A DNA stretch of 64,000 nt. It comes from Siphonodentalium dalli (Eukaryota > Mollusca > Scaphopoda > Gadilida > Siphonodentaliidae). Positions 32,307 to 44,012 of this stretch are shown piece by piece (the stretch's first letter is position 1; the number at the start of each line of letters is the position of its first letter). The translations under genes were made by a program, and so were the position numbers. The notes under the pieces were generated by a model, which had not been told where the DNA came from, did not search any database, and saw only the letters and a program-made list of their open reading frames with translations. Where the stretch lies: the NCBI GenBank assembly GCA_032622095.1, contig CP136063.1:182445956-182509955 (forward strand), read 5' to 3'.

Positions 32307-32469
32307 GATATCCCACACTTTCAGTGAATATGGGTTAAATCTCATTCGTGATGACAAAATATTTGAATTTCCACTCGTGGGAGTCGTGGCTAAAGCCACT
32401 CGTGGAAATTCAATGTTTTGTCATCACTCATGAGATATAACCCATATCCACTGAAAAAGTGTGGATATC
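32307..32469. mobile_element. Hairpin miniature element, copy 1 (with 48.7 kb)
   Basis: Two arms of about 75 bases: GATATCCCACACTTTCAGTG through GAATTTCCACTCGTGG, mirrored by CCACTCGTGGAAATTC through GTGTGGATATC. The centre is AGTCGTGGCTAAAG. Same core (CACGAGTGG, GTCATCACTCATGAG) as 48720-48880. Confidence 0.8.
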
Positions 32470-32702
32470 CTCTATATATTAATCATTCCCAATTTGTAAA
32501 TGCCCCGGGATTGGAAGCAGATACAGTTGGTGTTCTAAAGTGAATAACATGCGAGTCATACCATTAAAACAATTGAATACGTCTATTCCTGACAATGAAC
32601 TTGAGAGTATAGTGTAACGTATTGTAATTTTAGTGTTTTTTGTCATCTTAATAAATGCATGGGTGGCCTCGGTTGTATGTAATAAGTTAGAAATAAATAC
32701 TA

Positions 32703-34375
32703 ATATTATAGTACAATGATAGTATGGATGCGATATTACCCACACTTTGTTTGAACCGAGCATTTGTTTATATACAGCACGTAAAGAGTGTACGATATGC
32801 AAAACACTCATACACCGTGACGATTCTTTTTTTGGTACAGTGATTTACATTGAACCATTCAACATCGCAATATTGATTTTCAAGGATTATTGTTCAATGG
32901 TGTGGTCTCCCCGGTGTTGAGTGTTTTGCGCATCGCACACTCTTTAATCACTGTACTTTTATCATAATCTGGTCTTTTTTTACTTACAAAGCGTACGATA
33001 TTGATAATAGCATGCTATTTATGCGATATGTATTATTGGTATAAGAACAATCTGTATGTATTTTAATATTCTTTCTGTATATATCAGGGGGGAGGGTCGG
33101 AAAAAATTTCCAGGCACGTATGATCATTTTAATTTTTTCCGGCCTCGGAACACCCACCCACCCACCCAATTTATTCCGTTTCCCGTCTTTTTTTCCAGGC
33201 AATTTTGGACACCCACCCTTTTTTTCCGTTCCAGGAATTTTTTTCCGGTCAGTTTTGGACACCCACCCCCTAAATAGTTTATTGCGCGAGATTTTAATAG
33301 AACAGTGCATAATGAAGATAACGATACTATTTGAATTTATCATATAAGTGTCATTAATCAAGAAATGTGTCAACATAATCACATTTCTAGGGATAGGCAG
33401 AGTGTCAAATTTTGTATTAACATTCATTTTCATAATATATAGTCACATGATCTAGTCACATAATTACATTTGAGTATTCTACAGACTACATGGTACCACA
33501 CATTTCAGTTATATGATATTTTGATGTTTGCTATGTGATATATTGCTTGAACCAAATTGTTTATCAAAACATGTGGAAATACAACTGTTCATCCCAGTTC
33601 GTCCCAGTTTGAAGAATAATGCTAATACCAAACATAACCATGATATACCCGCATGACTCTTCTTGGGGCATCTCAGAAACCAGAACTGAGGTAACATGTT
33701 ATAGCGTGTAATGGCAGGCTGGTAGCCACTGCCTGAAGTAATAGGCTTCTTAATAATTGGGAATAACATATGGATGGATAGCCCAATCTCACTTCTTTTT
33801 TGCTTACGATATCAGTGACGATAAAATCTTTGTTACTGTGATTAACATTACAAGCTGATCCACATTGACTTGGAAAACAATTTGAAATTATTCAAGCTGG
33901 ACCGGCTGGCCTTCAATTTATATGTTAAGATTTTATGTTTTACGTTGTCAAAAGTCTATTTTATTCCATTATTTATTATATCTTTATTTCCATGTCACAT
34001 ATGGTCAAGTGTGCTTTCATTTTATTGATTATTTTCAGCTGAGTTCTGCATAGTTATTCTTATTTTGTTGTATCAGTAGATGGAATCCTGATTTTATTTT
34101 TCCAATAGCGCAGTTTCTTGTTCTATCAAGTTGAATTTGGGTTATTGTTGGCCATTATGAAACTGATAACCTCTATATATAGTATAGCATTGCTATTAAC
34201 TATATATGACCTGTTTCTGTTCAAAACACATCAAAATAAGACTCAATAGCAGAAATGGAGAAAACAATTTGGCAAATGGAAAAAACTGCTTTTCTGACCC
34301 GAGAGACATCCACCCACCCCATCATACGTGCCTGGAAATATTTCGGACCCCCCTGTATATATGGCGGTTTTAACG
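32703..34375. repeat. Dispersed repeat (paralog of 24.4 kb) interrupted by a hAT-like element
   Basis: Matches 24385-24840 from GATAGTATGGATGCGATATT through CAAAACACTCATACACCG and CCGGTGTTGAGTGTTTTGC to TATTCTTTCTGTAT, then resumes with ATATGGCGGTT after the insertion at 33085-34355. Confidence 0.7.
33085..34355. mobile_element. Non-autonomous hAT-like element, 1,271 bp
   Basis: Ends CAGGGGGGAGGGTCGGAAAA and (read inward) CAGGGGGGTCCGAAATATTT, both followed by CCAGGCACGTATGAT. CAG ends fit hAT elements. The flanks share TATATAT on both sides, consistent with a 7-8-base target duplication, and the paralog at 24.8 kb shows the empty site. Inside the left end are repeated GGACACCCACCC and TTTTTTCC blocks (33150-33265). 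No transposase-like ORF; frames at 32984-33433 and 33509-33769 have no recognised domain. Confidence 0.75.
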
Positions 34376-36060
34376 GATGTGACTTTTGAAACGGCAATAT
34401 CCATCGCGAAGGCTATTCGTATTTTTAATGTACAAATATGTCATGATAAAAATGCATAAAGGTGTAGAATTTTGCATCTTCAAGTTATTATATCTTGTAA
34501 TTTCAATACAAAATTCAAGTCAAATATTTGCTTCCACAATGTATGTGTGTTATTGTGGAATAATAAAATATATATTAGCGCCAAGGCTGCATGTCTTTTT
34601 TATTGGGATGCCAACAAAACATTGCGATTTTTGCCAAGAGCCACTTCGAACAGTAATTAGGGTACCATCAGAACGCTATTTTTTGTGCTAAAGATATGTG
34701 ACCTGCCAAGTAAATCTGAAATTCCTGATCACTTTTGTAGGTCCCTGCTATGAACTGGATGAGAGAAACAGGAAAATTTCTCAAAAACATAAAATTCCCT
34801 ATTGAGATTCGGGTGGCCCCATGGAACTATATTCGCAGTGCGCGCTGGACCGAAATTTACTTTTGCCAAATTGAAATATTTCTTTGCCTAATTCTTTTAG
34901 AAATGTCCAAATGCTATCAGTTTTTGTAACATTGAGTCTTATATGTCGACAATCGCTACTTGCTTGAGCGACTTTTGATGTCGATCGGATTTAAAAGGGT
35001 TGTTTCATCAGAAGAGGACAGCAGGACGCAGATGATTAGTTATATGTAATCACAGCCATAATAAGTACTATATAGTAATCCTCCCGTCCGTCGATACCAA
35101 TGCTATCAGATTAACTAAACTAAACCTTATAAAACACCGCTAAGACAATTATATTCTAAGAGATTCCTGAAATTAATAACATTGGTTGGTCAATATTTTT
35201 CAACTTTCTGGCGGAATTAAAAAGTGTCTTGCCAAAAGTGTTGCAAAAAAAATAAAAAAAATTCAAATGTGAATATTATTATAGGAGGGGTCAGCAGTAG
35301 ACTCACCTTACATTGTTCTAGCTTCTACCAAGATCTGCCAGCGAACAAGTTACTGCTATGCGTTCATTTTCAAACGGACGCAACTGTTTGGAGATTGAAC
35401 TTCTACGTGTACCTGCCAAACCAAAGGCGATCAAATGAGAGATAGACAAAGAATGCATGGCATTTTAAGAACTAAAGATAACAATGCATGCGTCACTTCG
35501 TCACGTAACCCTCACATGGAACTACCTAATCACGAGCGACACATGTGACCATAGGGCACTCTGATCTGGACCTTGAACGCTCAGGCCAGAGAGCTGATAA
35601 AACATTCCACAGCTTAGAAATGCCACGAAAACACACGAAGATCGTGTGTCTTGAAAGTAGAACACAAAATAGGGGGTTTTCCTGTTTGTTCCATATGTAT
35701 TTTCCAGGGTTCATGTCTGCTGTAGACTGTCAGTTTAAAATATTGTGCCTCGCGCTTCAAATAGTTTATACGGGAATGAAATTGAATTGGAACGCGCGGA
35801 GTATTATGCGAACCCACCTCTGGTCAAGTAGTCCTGCTAAGATGATATGATGTCGCTGGATCCTGCAGAATTGATATGATACTGGTGTCGAAACCCCGAT
35901 GCTGTTATAAGAACAGTTCCGTTATTTTTGCTACAGTTCTCATTTCGCCGTGTTTGGCTAATTCGAGCGATTAGAGAGAGAAAAAACAGTGTCTGTTTGA
36001 AAACTCCATGAACATAATTATATATTTCAAAATAGGTTCAATAATGGCTACGATTGTGTT
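34376..36060. other. No recognised feature
   Basis: AT-rich DNA with short frames on both strands (34386-34691, 35545-35850) lacking recognisable domains. Nothing supportable. Confidence 0.5.
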
Positions 36061-37900
36061 AAGTCTCACTTTCTTTACTAAATACTCGTTGACGAGTAAT
36101 GCCCTTATATCTATATCTATATTTGCGAATGTCTGTCTGTCTATCTGTCTGTCTGTCTGTCTATATAAATTTATAGGGGACCATCCAGATGGCACCAAAG
36201 GGGTCTACTAGGGGTAACTTGTTACGAGAAAGATAATGGTGCGGGTTACAATTTTCTAAAGTGACGCCGTTGTTGTCAGGGGCAGAAAAAGGGGGAGGGG
36301 CAGAATAAAATTGTGTCGCCGATTGCCACGAAACTTATATATAATCGTCCCCATGATATAAGGAATGTGATGGTGTGGTTTAAATATGTCAAAAGTGGCG
36401 CCGTTCGAGTCAGGGATGCACAGAAGGGGAGAGGGGCACCAAAATTGATCAACTAAGTTTAGCGGTGTGGGACCATCTAGATGGCACCAAACGGGTTTAC
36501 AAGGGGTAACTTTTTACGAGAAAGATAATGGTGCGGGTTAGAATTTACTAAATACTCGTTGACGAGTAATGCCCTTATATCTATATCTATATTTGCGAAT
36601 GTCTGTCTGTCTGTCTGTCTATCTGTCTGTCTGTCTGTCTATATAAATTTATAGGGGACCATCCAGATGGCACCAAAGGGGTCTACTAGGGGTAACTTGT
36701 TACGAGAAAGATAATGGTGCGGGTTACAATTTTCTAAATTGACGCCGTTGTTGTCAGGGGCAGAAAATGGGGAGGGGCAGAAAAATTGTTTGTCGCCGAT
36801 TGCCACGAAACTTATATATAATCATTCCCATGATATGAGGAATCTAATGGTGTTGTTTAAATATCTCAAAAGTGGCGCCATTTGCGTCAGGGATGCACGG
36901 AAGGGGGAGTGGCACCAATATTGATCAAACTAATTTTAGCGCCGATTTCCAACAAATTTATATATATTCTTCTCCATGATACAAGGACTCTAATTGTGCG
37001 ATTTAAAGACTCCAAATTGCTGTCGTTTGGATGAAAGATTGTGGGAGGGGCACTCAATTTGATAAGAATGGGTTTAGTCGCCGATTGCCACCACACGTAT
37101 ACAATATTATCCCCATGGTATGAGGAGTCTAATGATATATGATGGATTGAGGAGTCTAATGGCTTAAATATATCAAAAGTGGCATCATTCGAGTCAGGGG
37201 TGAACTGAAAGGCAGAGGGGCACCAAAATTGATACGCAATAATGTTTGGCGCCAATTTCCACCCAAGTGATATGCATTCTTATCCATAATACGAGGAGTC
37301 TGATCGTGTGATTTAAAGAAGCCATGTTGGTGCTGTTTTGGTGAGAGATGGGGGGTGGGTGTGTGGGCACTAAATTTGATCGAAATTGATTTAGTCGCCG
37401 ATTAGTACCAAACTTATCAATAATCATCTCCATGATATCAGGAGTCTAATCGTGTGGTTTAAGGATGTCAAAAGCTGTCACAAGTGGGGCCATTCGAGTC
37501 AGGATGCATAGAGGGTGAGAGGAACACAAACAAGATGAACAATATGTTTAGCGCCGATTTCCACCAAATTGATACATATTCTTCTCCGTGATACGATAAA
37601 CCTAATCGTGTGGTTTAGATACGCCAAATTGGTGCCGTTTGGATGAGAGATATGGGGCCCTAAATTTGATACTAATTTGCATACTCGCCAGTTTTCACCA
37701 ATGTTATATATATTTTGATTATATTTCCATGAGTCTACGTGTGTGGTTTAATGATGAAAAAAGAGGCGCCGCCTCCACCTGAAATAGGGACGAGAGGGTC
37801 ACCAAAAACTGATAAAAAATATGTTTAGTGCCAATAACCATGATATTCAAACAAGTTCTTCTCAAATGATACAAGGAATCAAATCGTGCGTGTTAAAAAC
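36060..37900. repeat. Degenerate tandem region with a 470-bp direct duplication
   Basis: The block starting TACTAAATACTCGTTGACGA, with a CTGT microsatellite and GGACCATCCAGATGGCACCA, occurs at 36077 and again at 36547 (period 470). From about 36,260 rightwards a diverged unit of roughly 170-190 bases (CGCCGATTGCCACGAAACTT, TCCCCATGATA..AGGA, AAAGTGGCGCCGTT, GGGGCACCAAAATTGAT) repeats about ten times to 37,880. The lead TACTAAATACTCGTTGACGAG recalls the end motif of the TTAA miniature family. Minus frames across it (for example 36887-37255) are translations of the repeat. Confidence 0.75.
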
Positions 37901-38599
37901 GTGTAATGAGCTAGCAAAACAGATACATAGAAGAAAGCATTAAACATATATTTCTCATTTTATTTAACAGATACACATATTCTTGCAAACTGAGAGACCT
38001 CGAACCGTCAGGGGATTGCATATTAGAATGGATCACTATCGCTGTGACGGACACATGTAGCTGATATACGTGCATAGCATCATTTCTTTTAAACTGAGAA
38101 TATTTCACCAATAGATTGCGCCATGAACAGAGGATCTCGAGCACCTGGACATTTCTTTAACACATCTGTATCTTCATGGAGATATGATAGCCAGGTGTCC
38201 TCAAAATCTTAGTCTAACCAATTAGATTGATTGATACATCTCTGTATATTTATAGCCCAATTGTCCTCTTTAAATTTTGCGAACTAATGTGTTTATGATG
38301 TTCATGTTTCATGTCATAACGTCTGATGTATACGCAGAAAATAAATAAATACTTTTTTATTGGTGATTAATCGCGATAAACAAAATGACAATTGACAAGG
38401 TGAGCCACTACTTACATTCCATGTGTAAGAATCATGTTTTGTGATAATACAATTTATGAGAATACGTGTAACACTTTGAGCAAGAGTAATCTCTATTCCC
38501 TCCAAATATCCACAACATGCAGAGGCTTTCAAATCACTTTAACCAGGGCAACGCCGGGTAACCCTGCAAGTTATACGATATATTCAGATACTAAGTTCA
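37901..38599. other. No recognised feature
   Basis: AT-rich DNA without recognisable coding or repeat structure. Confidence 0.5.
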
Positions 38600-38780
38600 A
38601 ACGTTTGTTAAACTTATTATCTGAACCTAACTTTCCTTCCATTAAATTGAACTCCTTCTGCACTTATATTGCCTGTCGTTTGCTTATTTTCACTGGAACC
38701 ACCTGGCGATGAACAATAGACCATTCCAATGTATATGTTATAACTCAGTCGGATAACTAATTTAGTGTAGAAAGGGTTAA
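38600..38780. mobile_element. TTAA / ACTCATTGACGAGT family copy
   Basis: Contains GTTAAACTTATTATCTGAAC, CTTCTGCACTTATATTGCC, TGCTTATTTTCACTGGAACC, ACCATTCCAATG and ends GTAGAAAGGGTTAA. Same order of blocks as 59,975-60,167. The left part (near 38,570) is diverged. Confidence 0.65.
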
Positions 38781-39496
38781 CCACGGGTGAAACACTGGAT
38801 TATTTCTCTTGAGCCACGAATCTATAAATAGGAATACGCCATCTACTGCAAGCAACTTAAAAAAATGTTGTTCAAGTAAGTCTGGTGTTGGGAATGGTCA
38901 AACTGAGAGTACGCAAGTACTGTCCGATATGATAAGGCGTGTTCAACGCAATGACTATATATAACATCAGTACTGCTTGATATTTTGGTGATTGTCAAGT
39001 AATGTATCCAGATATATAGCGTGATACACATTATAATAAAATTTAAGATGTCTAACATTGTAAATTTAAGATGTCTAACATAGTTATATATAGGCTTAAA
39101 TAATATTGTCAAGGACTCAATCCTTGCTAGTGCTGCATGGACAATATTCCAGTACTTATTTTCCCAGTCTAAGTTAACCAGTTAAATAGTGGGTCTGATT
39201 ACTTGTCGCAGACTTTTGATTTACCTGACCGCGGGATTCCACGTCGATATTGCCAATCTTACAACTCACTATTATAGTATTGCCCCCAAGATAAAAGTAT
39301 CCAATTGAAGCTATCAACGTAACGGGATGTGACGTAATTTCGGGGAAGCCTGCACGCTCCAAGGAAATACAATTTCGACGAGATTACGTTGGCGAAACAC
39401 TCCAGATATCCCGTGAATCTGGTCAAGACTTTAATGTCCCTTGTTTGGCAATTAGCTGGCTTTAGCTCGAAGACTGAAAGCAAGTAATGATCTCTC
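38781..39496. other. No recognised feature
   Basis: A short direct repeat AATTTAAGATGTCTAACAT occurs at 39039 and 39063. Otherwise nothing recognised. Confidence 0.5.
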
Positions 39497-39770
39497 TCGT
39501 CAACATATCCTCGTGCAAATAGGTTCATGTTGGACCTAAATATTCACATAGGTTCACATTGGACTTATTTGATTCTGAAATAAGCCCATGGTGTTCTTAT
39601 ACCCGTTATTCCGTTTTATCGCGCGGGCCACGGTGAAAACATATTATAAAGAGCGTACATCTGGTAAGTCGATTAAGGTTCATATAGAGCGTAATTCAGA
39701 TTCAAATAATGTCGATATGGGCTTATTTGTGTGGTTTTTTTTAAATAAGTTCAATATGAGCTTATTACAT
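39497..39770. repeat. Dispersed repeat, copy 1 (with 58.5 kb)
   Basis: Shares with 58465-58690 the blocks CAACATATCCTCG, TTCTGAAATAAGC, GCGCGGGCCAC..GTGAAAACA, AAAGAGCGTA.ATCTG and GGCTTATTTGT in the same order and orientation. Inner GAAATAAGCCCAT and ATGGGCTTATTT are inverted, so it may be a miniature element. Confidence 0.6.
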
Positions 39771-40584
39771 AACAGGGATTCATAATCAACGATGCGTTGT
39801 TTTAAAGTGGCGCGTTCGTTTTAATTTAGATTTTTTTGTCATTAATATGTTTCTCATTTTCTCAAACACAAGCCCCTGTGTGTTTTTCAACAGTTTATAA
39901 ATTTTTCGCAAATAATTGAAATAAATACTATTCAAACCATATTAGTGGTAGCACATTACGCAGCTGAAGTGTTTTTTCGTCTTTTTTGTGTGAGACTAAA
40001 TCATGTTTTGTTCGTTAATCAGTGGAAAACAATTGTACCCGGTGCCATGCTTAAAAGTGAACACAATGGGGAAAGAATATTCGTATAAGTAAGTAGGCTG
40101 GGTCCACAAGTGTTAACACCTTCTGTAATCACATGCCATTCATATGACCTCCATATAATCACGTTGTCTCAAATGTTAAGGCTTCTAAAACCGTAGCCCG
40201 GCTACGGCTTAACATCGAGGTAACTTACCTTGGTAGAATTACTCTAGTAGAACAACCACATACATCCCGGTAAAATACCTTGGTGAAATACATGGATGGG
40301 TCAATTTCACTAGAATGAAATTACATAGGTGTGTCTCCATGTGTGAGTATAATACGGTGACGTGGTGCTTCCATTGTATTGGTGTAATATTTATATAACT
40401 TACGAATGCATTTCTCAAATCCTCTTGTGAATTTTCAAGAATAGTATTCCCCACGGCACTTGTTTGTGGTAACTTTTGGCAACACTCATATATTCGTATA
40501 CGCAGTTGTAACAGTCAATTGATGTACCCGATTTGGCACTGGTGTATACATCTATAGTACGCATGTGACTTTATATTTTACAGT
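39771..40584. other. No recognised feature
   Basis: Unique-looking DNA; CCGTAGCCCGGCTACGG near 40191-40207 is a perfect small palindrome. Confidence 0.45.
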
Positions 40585-40689
40585 ACAAAATGTCCAGATA
40601 ATACGTTCACTACGTTTGTTGAACTTATTATCTGAACATTTCCCCAATGGAACTACTCGCCAATGAGTATTTGGTATAGAAAGGGTTAA
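40585..40689. mobile_element. TTAA / ACTCATTGACGAGT family copy (right half)
   Basis: AAAATGTCCAGATAATACGTTC is mirrored by GTTGAACTTATTATCTGAAC, then CTACTCGCCAATGAGTATTT and TAGAAAGGGTTAA. This copy shows the right terminus most clearly: the ACTC..GAGT motif lies about 20 bases inside TTAA. Confidence 0.65.
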
Positions 40690-43132
40690 ACTAAATACAT
40701 AATAGTTTTATGGTGTCAAATATGATGGAGTATCTTGACACATTTATGAGAATAACCATTGAACCCATTGAAAGATGTTGACATATAATAAGCGCTTGAA
40801 CAGTTACACTATTAACCAGTTGTGGATACCGCCATGCTATACGTTTTACGTGACCAGGTCGAAGGTCTAGCATCTGTAGGAAGCATTAGGAAATGCCTTT
40901 CACCTGTCCATGCCCGTTGTAATCGCGACGTACCCCAAAGGTCGGTGCGCTGAACGCTATGGGCGTAGCAACGGGTGTGTCTTTTTACCGGATTCCGGAT
41001 TCCGGATCCCGGATTTCGACCCGGATTTATGTGTCTTTTTACCGGATTTCGAGCCGGATTCGGGTATGAATTTCATGCTTGTTTTATCACACATTTAACC
41101 CATTAAAAGCCGTTTCTGACACGATTAAACCAATATAGGGCTGTCGTGCTCATTCATCCCGATTAAGCGTATTTAAAGGTACATATCGTGCCCGGATCAG
41201 CATACTTCTTATTTGTTCATATAGACACGGCGGTTGGATTGATTTTACGTGATCATGATGGCATTTAAGGGAACACACCATGTCCGGATCCGAATTAATT
41301 ATCTCGTAAGTATTGATCATATTTAAAGGTAGATATCATGTCCGGATATGGTTTTTTTCTCTATCTTTTTTCCCTATAAATTATCGTCTTTTTGATATAT
41401 TAAATGTCACGTGGAACAAAGTTATAAGTTGATTTTGAGACGTTATACTAGGCTGTTGGATTGATTTCACGGAATGATTATCGCATTTAAAGGTACACAC
41501 CATGTGCGGAACCGAATTAATTTCCACGTATTTACTGATAATATTTAAAGGTACAGATTATGCCAGGATCCGGATTTTTCCTTCTTATAAAGTAATGCTT
41601 ATTTAATACAATAAATGTAAACTGAGTCGCGTGGAACCTGGTTCCACGTGACTCCACTGGCATTTAATGTATAAAATAGGAGTGAACTTATAAGTGAAAG
41701 GAGAACAATCGGGATCCGGGCATAATCTGTACCTTTAAAAATGATTAATAAATACGCGATAATTAATTCGGATCCGTGCATGGCATGCCCTTTAAATGCA
41801 ATCATCGTGATCGAACCGGGTCTAACATCTCAAAATCAACTTCTAACTTCCTCTTAACTCAGCTGACATTTATTATATTAAATAGGCGTTAATTTATATG
41901 GAGAATTTTTTTTTAAACCGGATCCGGGCATGGTCTGTACCTTTAAACTAGATAAAAACTGTAGCTGGCTGCAACGGGATGAATATGCTAGCAGTATTTT
42001 TATAATGATTCGGGCGGCCAGACTATATAATCACTGTATAAACAGTAGCGGGCTGCAATGTGATGAATATGCTATCCGTGTTTTTATAACGATTCGGGCG
42101 TCGTGACATAAAACGCTTAATACAAGTCGTACATCTATCTCACTTAAACCGGCTTAAATATCGAATTTACAATAGTAATACTACTAGTATCACAAATATA
42201 ATCGTTTATAATCGAACTAAAACAATAAACCATTTAAACTGCACCAGGTTTTTTTTGTGGGCCTGAGAACAAAAAATCTTCACAAAAGCAAGTCAATTTA
42301 TTTTAATCCGAATGATATTACTGTTAAACGCAACCTGTGCCATGTTTTCGCGGGTCTGAAATGTCTTTTAATGTGTTAAACATGGGTTATAATAAACATA
42401 AAATTGAGATCAGGGTTCGGGTCGAAATTAGAAAAAGACACATAAAATCCGGATCCAGATCCGGGCATAAAGTTTGTCTGTAAATTGGCTCATTCTCGCG
42501 TGAAATAAATCCAAGCGCCATGTTCACCGTTTCCAAATAAACTGAGTTCGGCGTGGCTCAGCTGCCATTTAATGTATTAAATGCTTGACTATTTATATGA
42601 AATAGAAAAGAACTATTCGTATCCGAATCCGGGAATGATCTGACCTAAACATCAACATCTATAACCTAGTTCCACGCGACTCAGTTTACATTTATTGTAT
42701 TAAATAAGCATTACTTTATAAGAAGAAAAAATCCGGATCCGGGCATAATCTGTACCTTTAAATATTATCAGTAAATACGTGGAAATTAATTCGGTTCCGC
42801 ACATGGTGTGTACCTTTAAATGCCATAATCATTCCTCGAAATCAATCCAACAGCCTAGTATAACGTCTCAAAATCAACTTATAACTTTGTTCCACGTGAC
42901 ATTTAATATATCAAAATGACGATAATTTATATGGAAAAAAGAGAGAAAGAGAAAAACCGGATCCGGACATGATATCTACCTTTAAATATGCTCAATAATT
43001 ACGAGATAATTAATTCGGATCCGGACATGGTGTGTTCCCTTAAATGCCATTATCATGTCACCTGGTTGGATCGACCAATGAGGACGCTCCGTTGGTAGAA
43101 GCATATCAGGAGACATGGGGTCGTCATCTTTG

Positions 43133-43169
43133 TAGCCCGTCCCATATGGAATCCATATGGGACGGGCTA
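43133..43169. repeat. Perfect palindrome, 18-bp arms
   Basis: TAGCCCGTCCCATATGGA, one central A, then its exact complement. A further CCCATATGGGG follows at 43175. Confidence 0.85.
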
Positions 43170-43572
43170 GGTTCCCATATGGGGTCGATGTCCGCCATTT
43201 TGTTTTTCATGGAACTCTGCCGCCTCGGGTATATTTTCGGTGTATTTTGGCACCAAGAAAAGGGATATCTGTCGGAAATCAAGTTCTGTTAATTTAAAGA
43301 CATAGTACCATATACCAAAACCTGCATGTGATATATTTGAGAAATTCTAAACACTCATAAATTAACTATCAAACTCAAGTTTGTTGTCCTGCTTCTGTTG
43401 ATTAGCCATTGACTCAATGCGTTGACGTTCAACGCCCATGACGCGTCACTGTGACGTTACACAAGTTAATAGCCATAGACAAAAAATTTACTTACTGGCA
43501 GGTAATCAACTTCGTATAAGTAATTCAAATTCTCACACGGAAAACATGATATGTGGGTGACATGATAAAATC

Positions 43573-43712
43573 GTTACAGGGCTCGTTGTTGCCGGCTACG
43601 GTGACATATGAGGCTCAGCGAGATTAATATCGGGCTCGGCTAGCGCCTCGCCCGATATTAATCTCACTTCGCCTCATATGACACCGTATCCGGCAACAAC
43701 TCGCCCTGTAAC
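43573..43712. repeat. 140-bp near-perfect hairpin
   Basis: GTTACAGGGCTCGTTGTTGC through CATATGAGGC and GAGATTAATATCGGGC pairs with GCCCGATATTAATCTC through GCCTCATATG and GCCCTGTAAC, around a short GCTAGCG centre. Only a handful of mismatches over about 65-base arms, so it is young or under repair. Likely a hairpin miniature element. Confidence 0.85.
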
Positions 43713-44012
43713 TTATATCATGATCACGTAAAATCAATCCAACCGTCGTGTCTATATAAAAAAATAAGAAGTATGCTGATCCGGGCACGATATGTACCTT
43801 TAAATACGCTTAATCGGATTGAATGAGCACGACAGCCCTATATTGGTTTAATCGTGTCAGAAACGACTTTTAATGGGTTAAATGTGTGATAAAACAAGCA
43901 TGAAATTCATACCCGAATCCGGCTCGAAATCCGGTAAAAAGACACCTAAATCCGGGTCGAAATCCGGGATCCGGAATCCGGAATCCGGTAAAAAGACACA
44001 CCCCGTAGCAAC

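Larger units (their letters stand above)
43069..43720. mobile_element. Insertion in the right arm of the MULE-like element
   Basis: The right arm reads CCCTTAAATGCCATTATCAT up to 43068, then a foreign stretch, then ATGATCACGTAAAATCAATC from 43720. The left arm is continuous here. The stretch contains two strong palindromes (43133-43169 and 43573-43712). Its own ends are not clear inverted repeats, so it may be more than one event. Confidence 0.6.
40973..44003. mobile_element. 3,031-bp Mutator-like non-autonomous element with long inverted arms
   Basis: Ends GGGTGTGTCTTTTTACCGGA and its exact complement are flanked by a perfect 9-bp direct repeat CGTAGCAAC (40964-40972, 44004-44012). Nine-base duplications with long inverted termini are the hallmark of Mutator-like elements (MULEs). 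The left arm 40973-41640 pairs with the right arm 44003-43721 plus 43068-42655; the right arm is interrupted by about 650 bases. Both arms are built from a recurring module, CCGGATCCGGGCATAATCTG then TACCTTTAAA, alternating with GTGGAACAAAGTTATAAG and TTGGATTGATTT blocks, in both orientations. The centre (41,650-42,650) has further copies plus a direct repeat, GGGCTGCAATGTGATGAATA (41,970 and 42,048). No transposase coding was found. Confidence 0.8.

Noticed and set aside
32984-33433. 149-codon minus ORF with KKIPGTEKKGGCPKLPGKKDG
   Set aside because: It lies across the repetitive left end of the hAT-like element (GGACACCCACCC and TTTTTTCC blocks) and crosses the element border.
36887-37433. 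Minus ORFs with HPNDSNLESLNRTIRVL-type repeats
   Set aside because: The same residues recur at the tandem unit period, so these are repeat translations.
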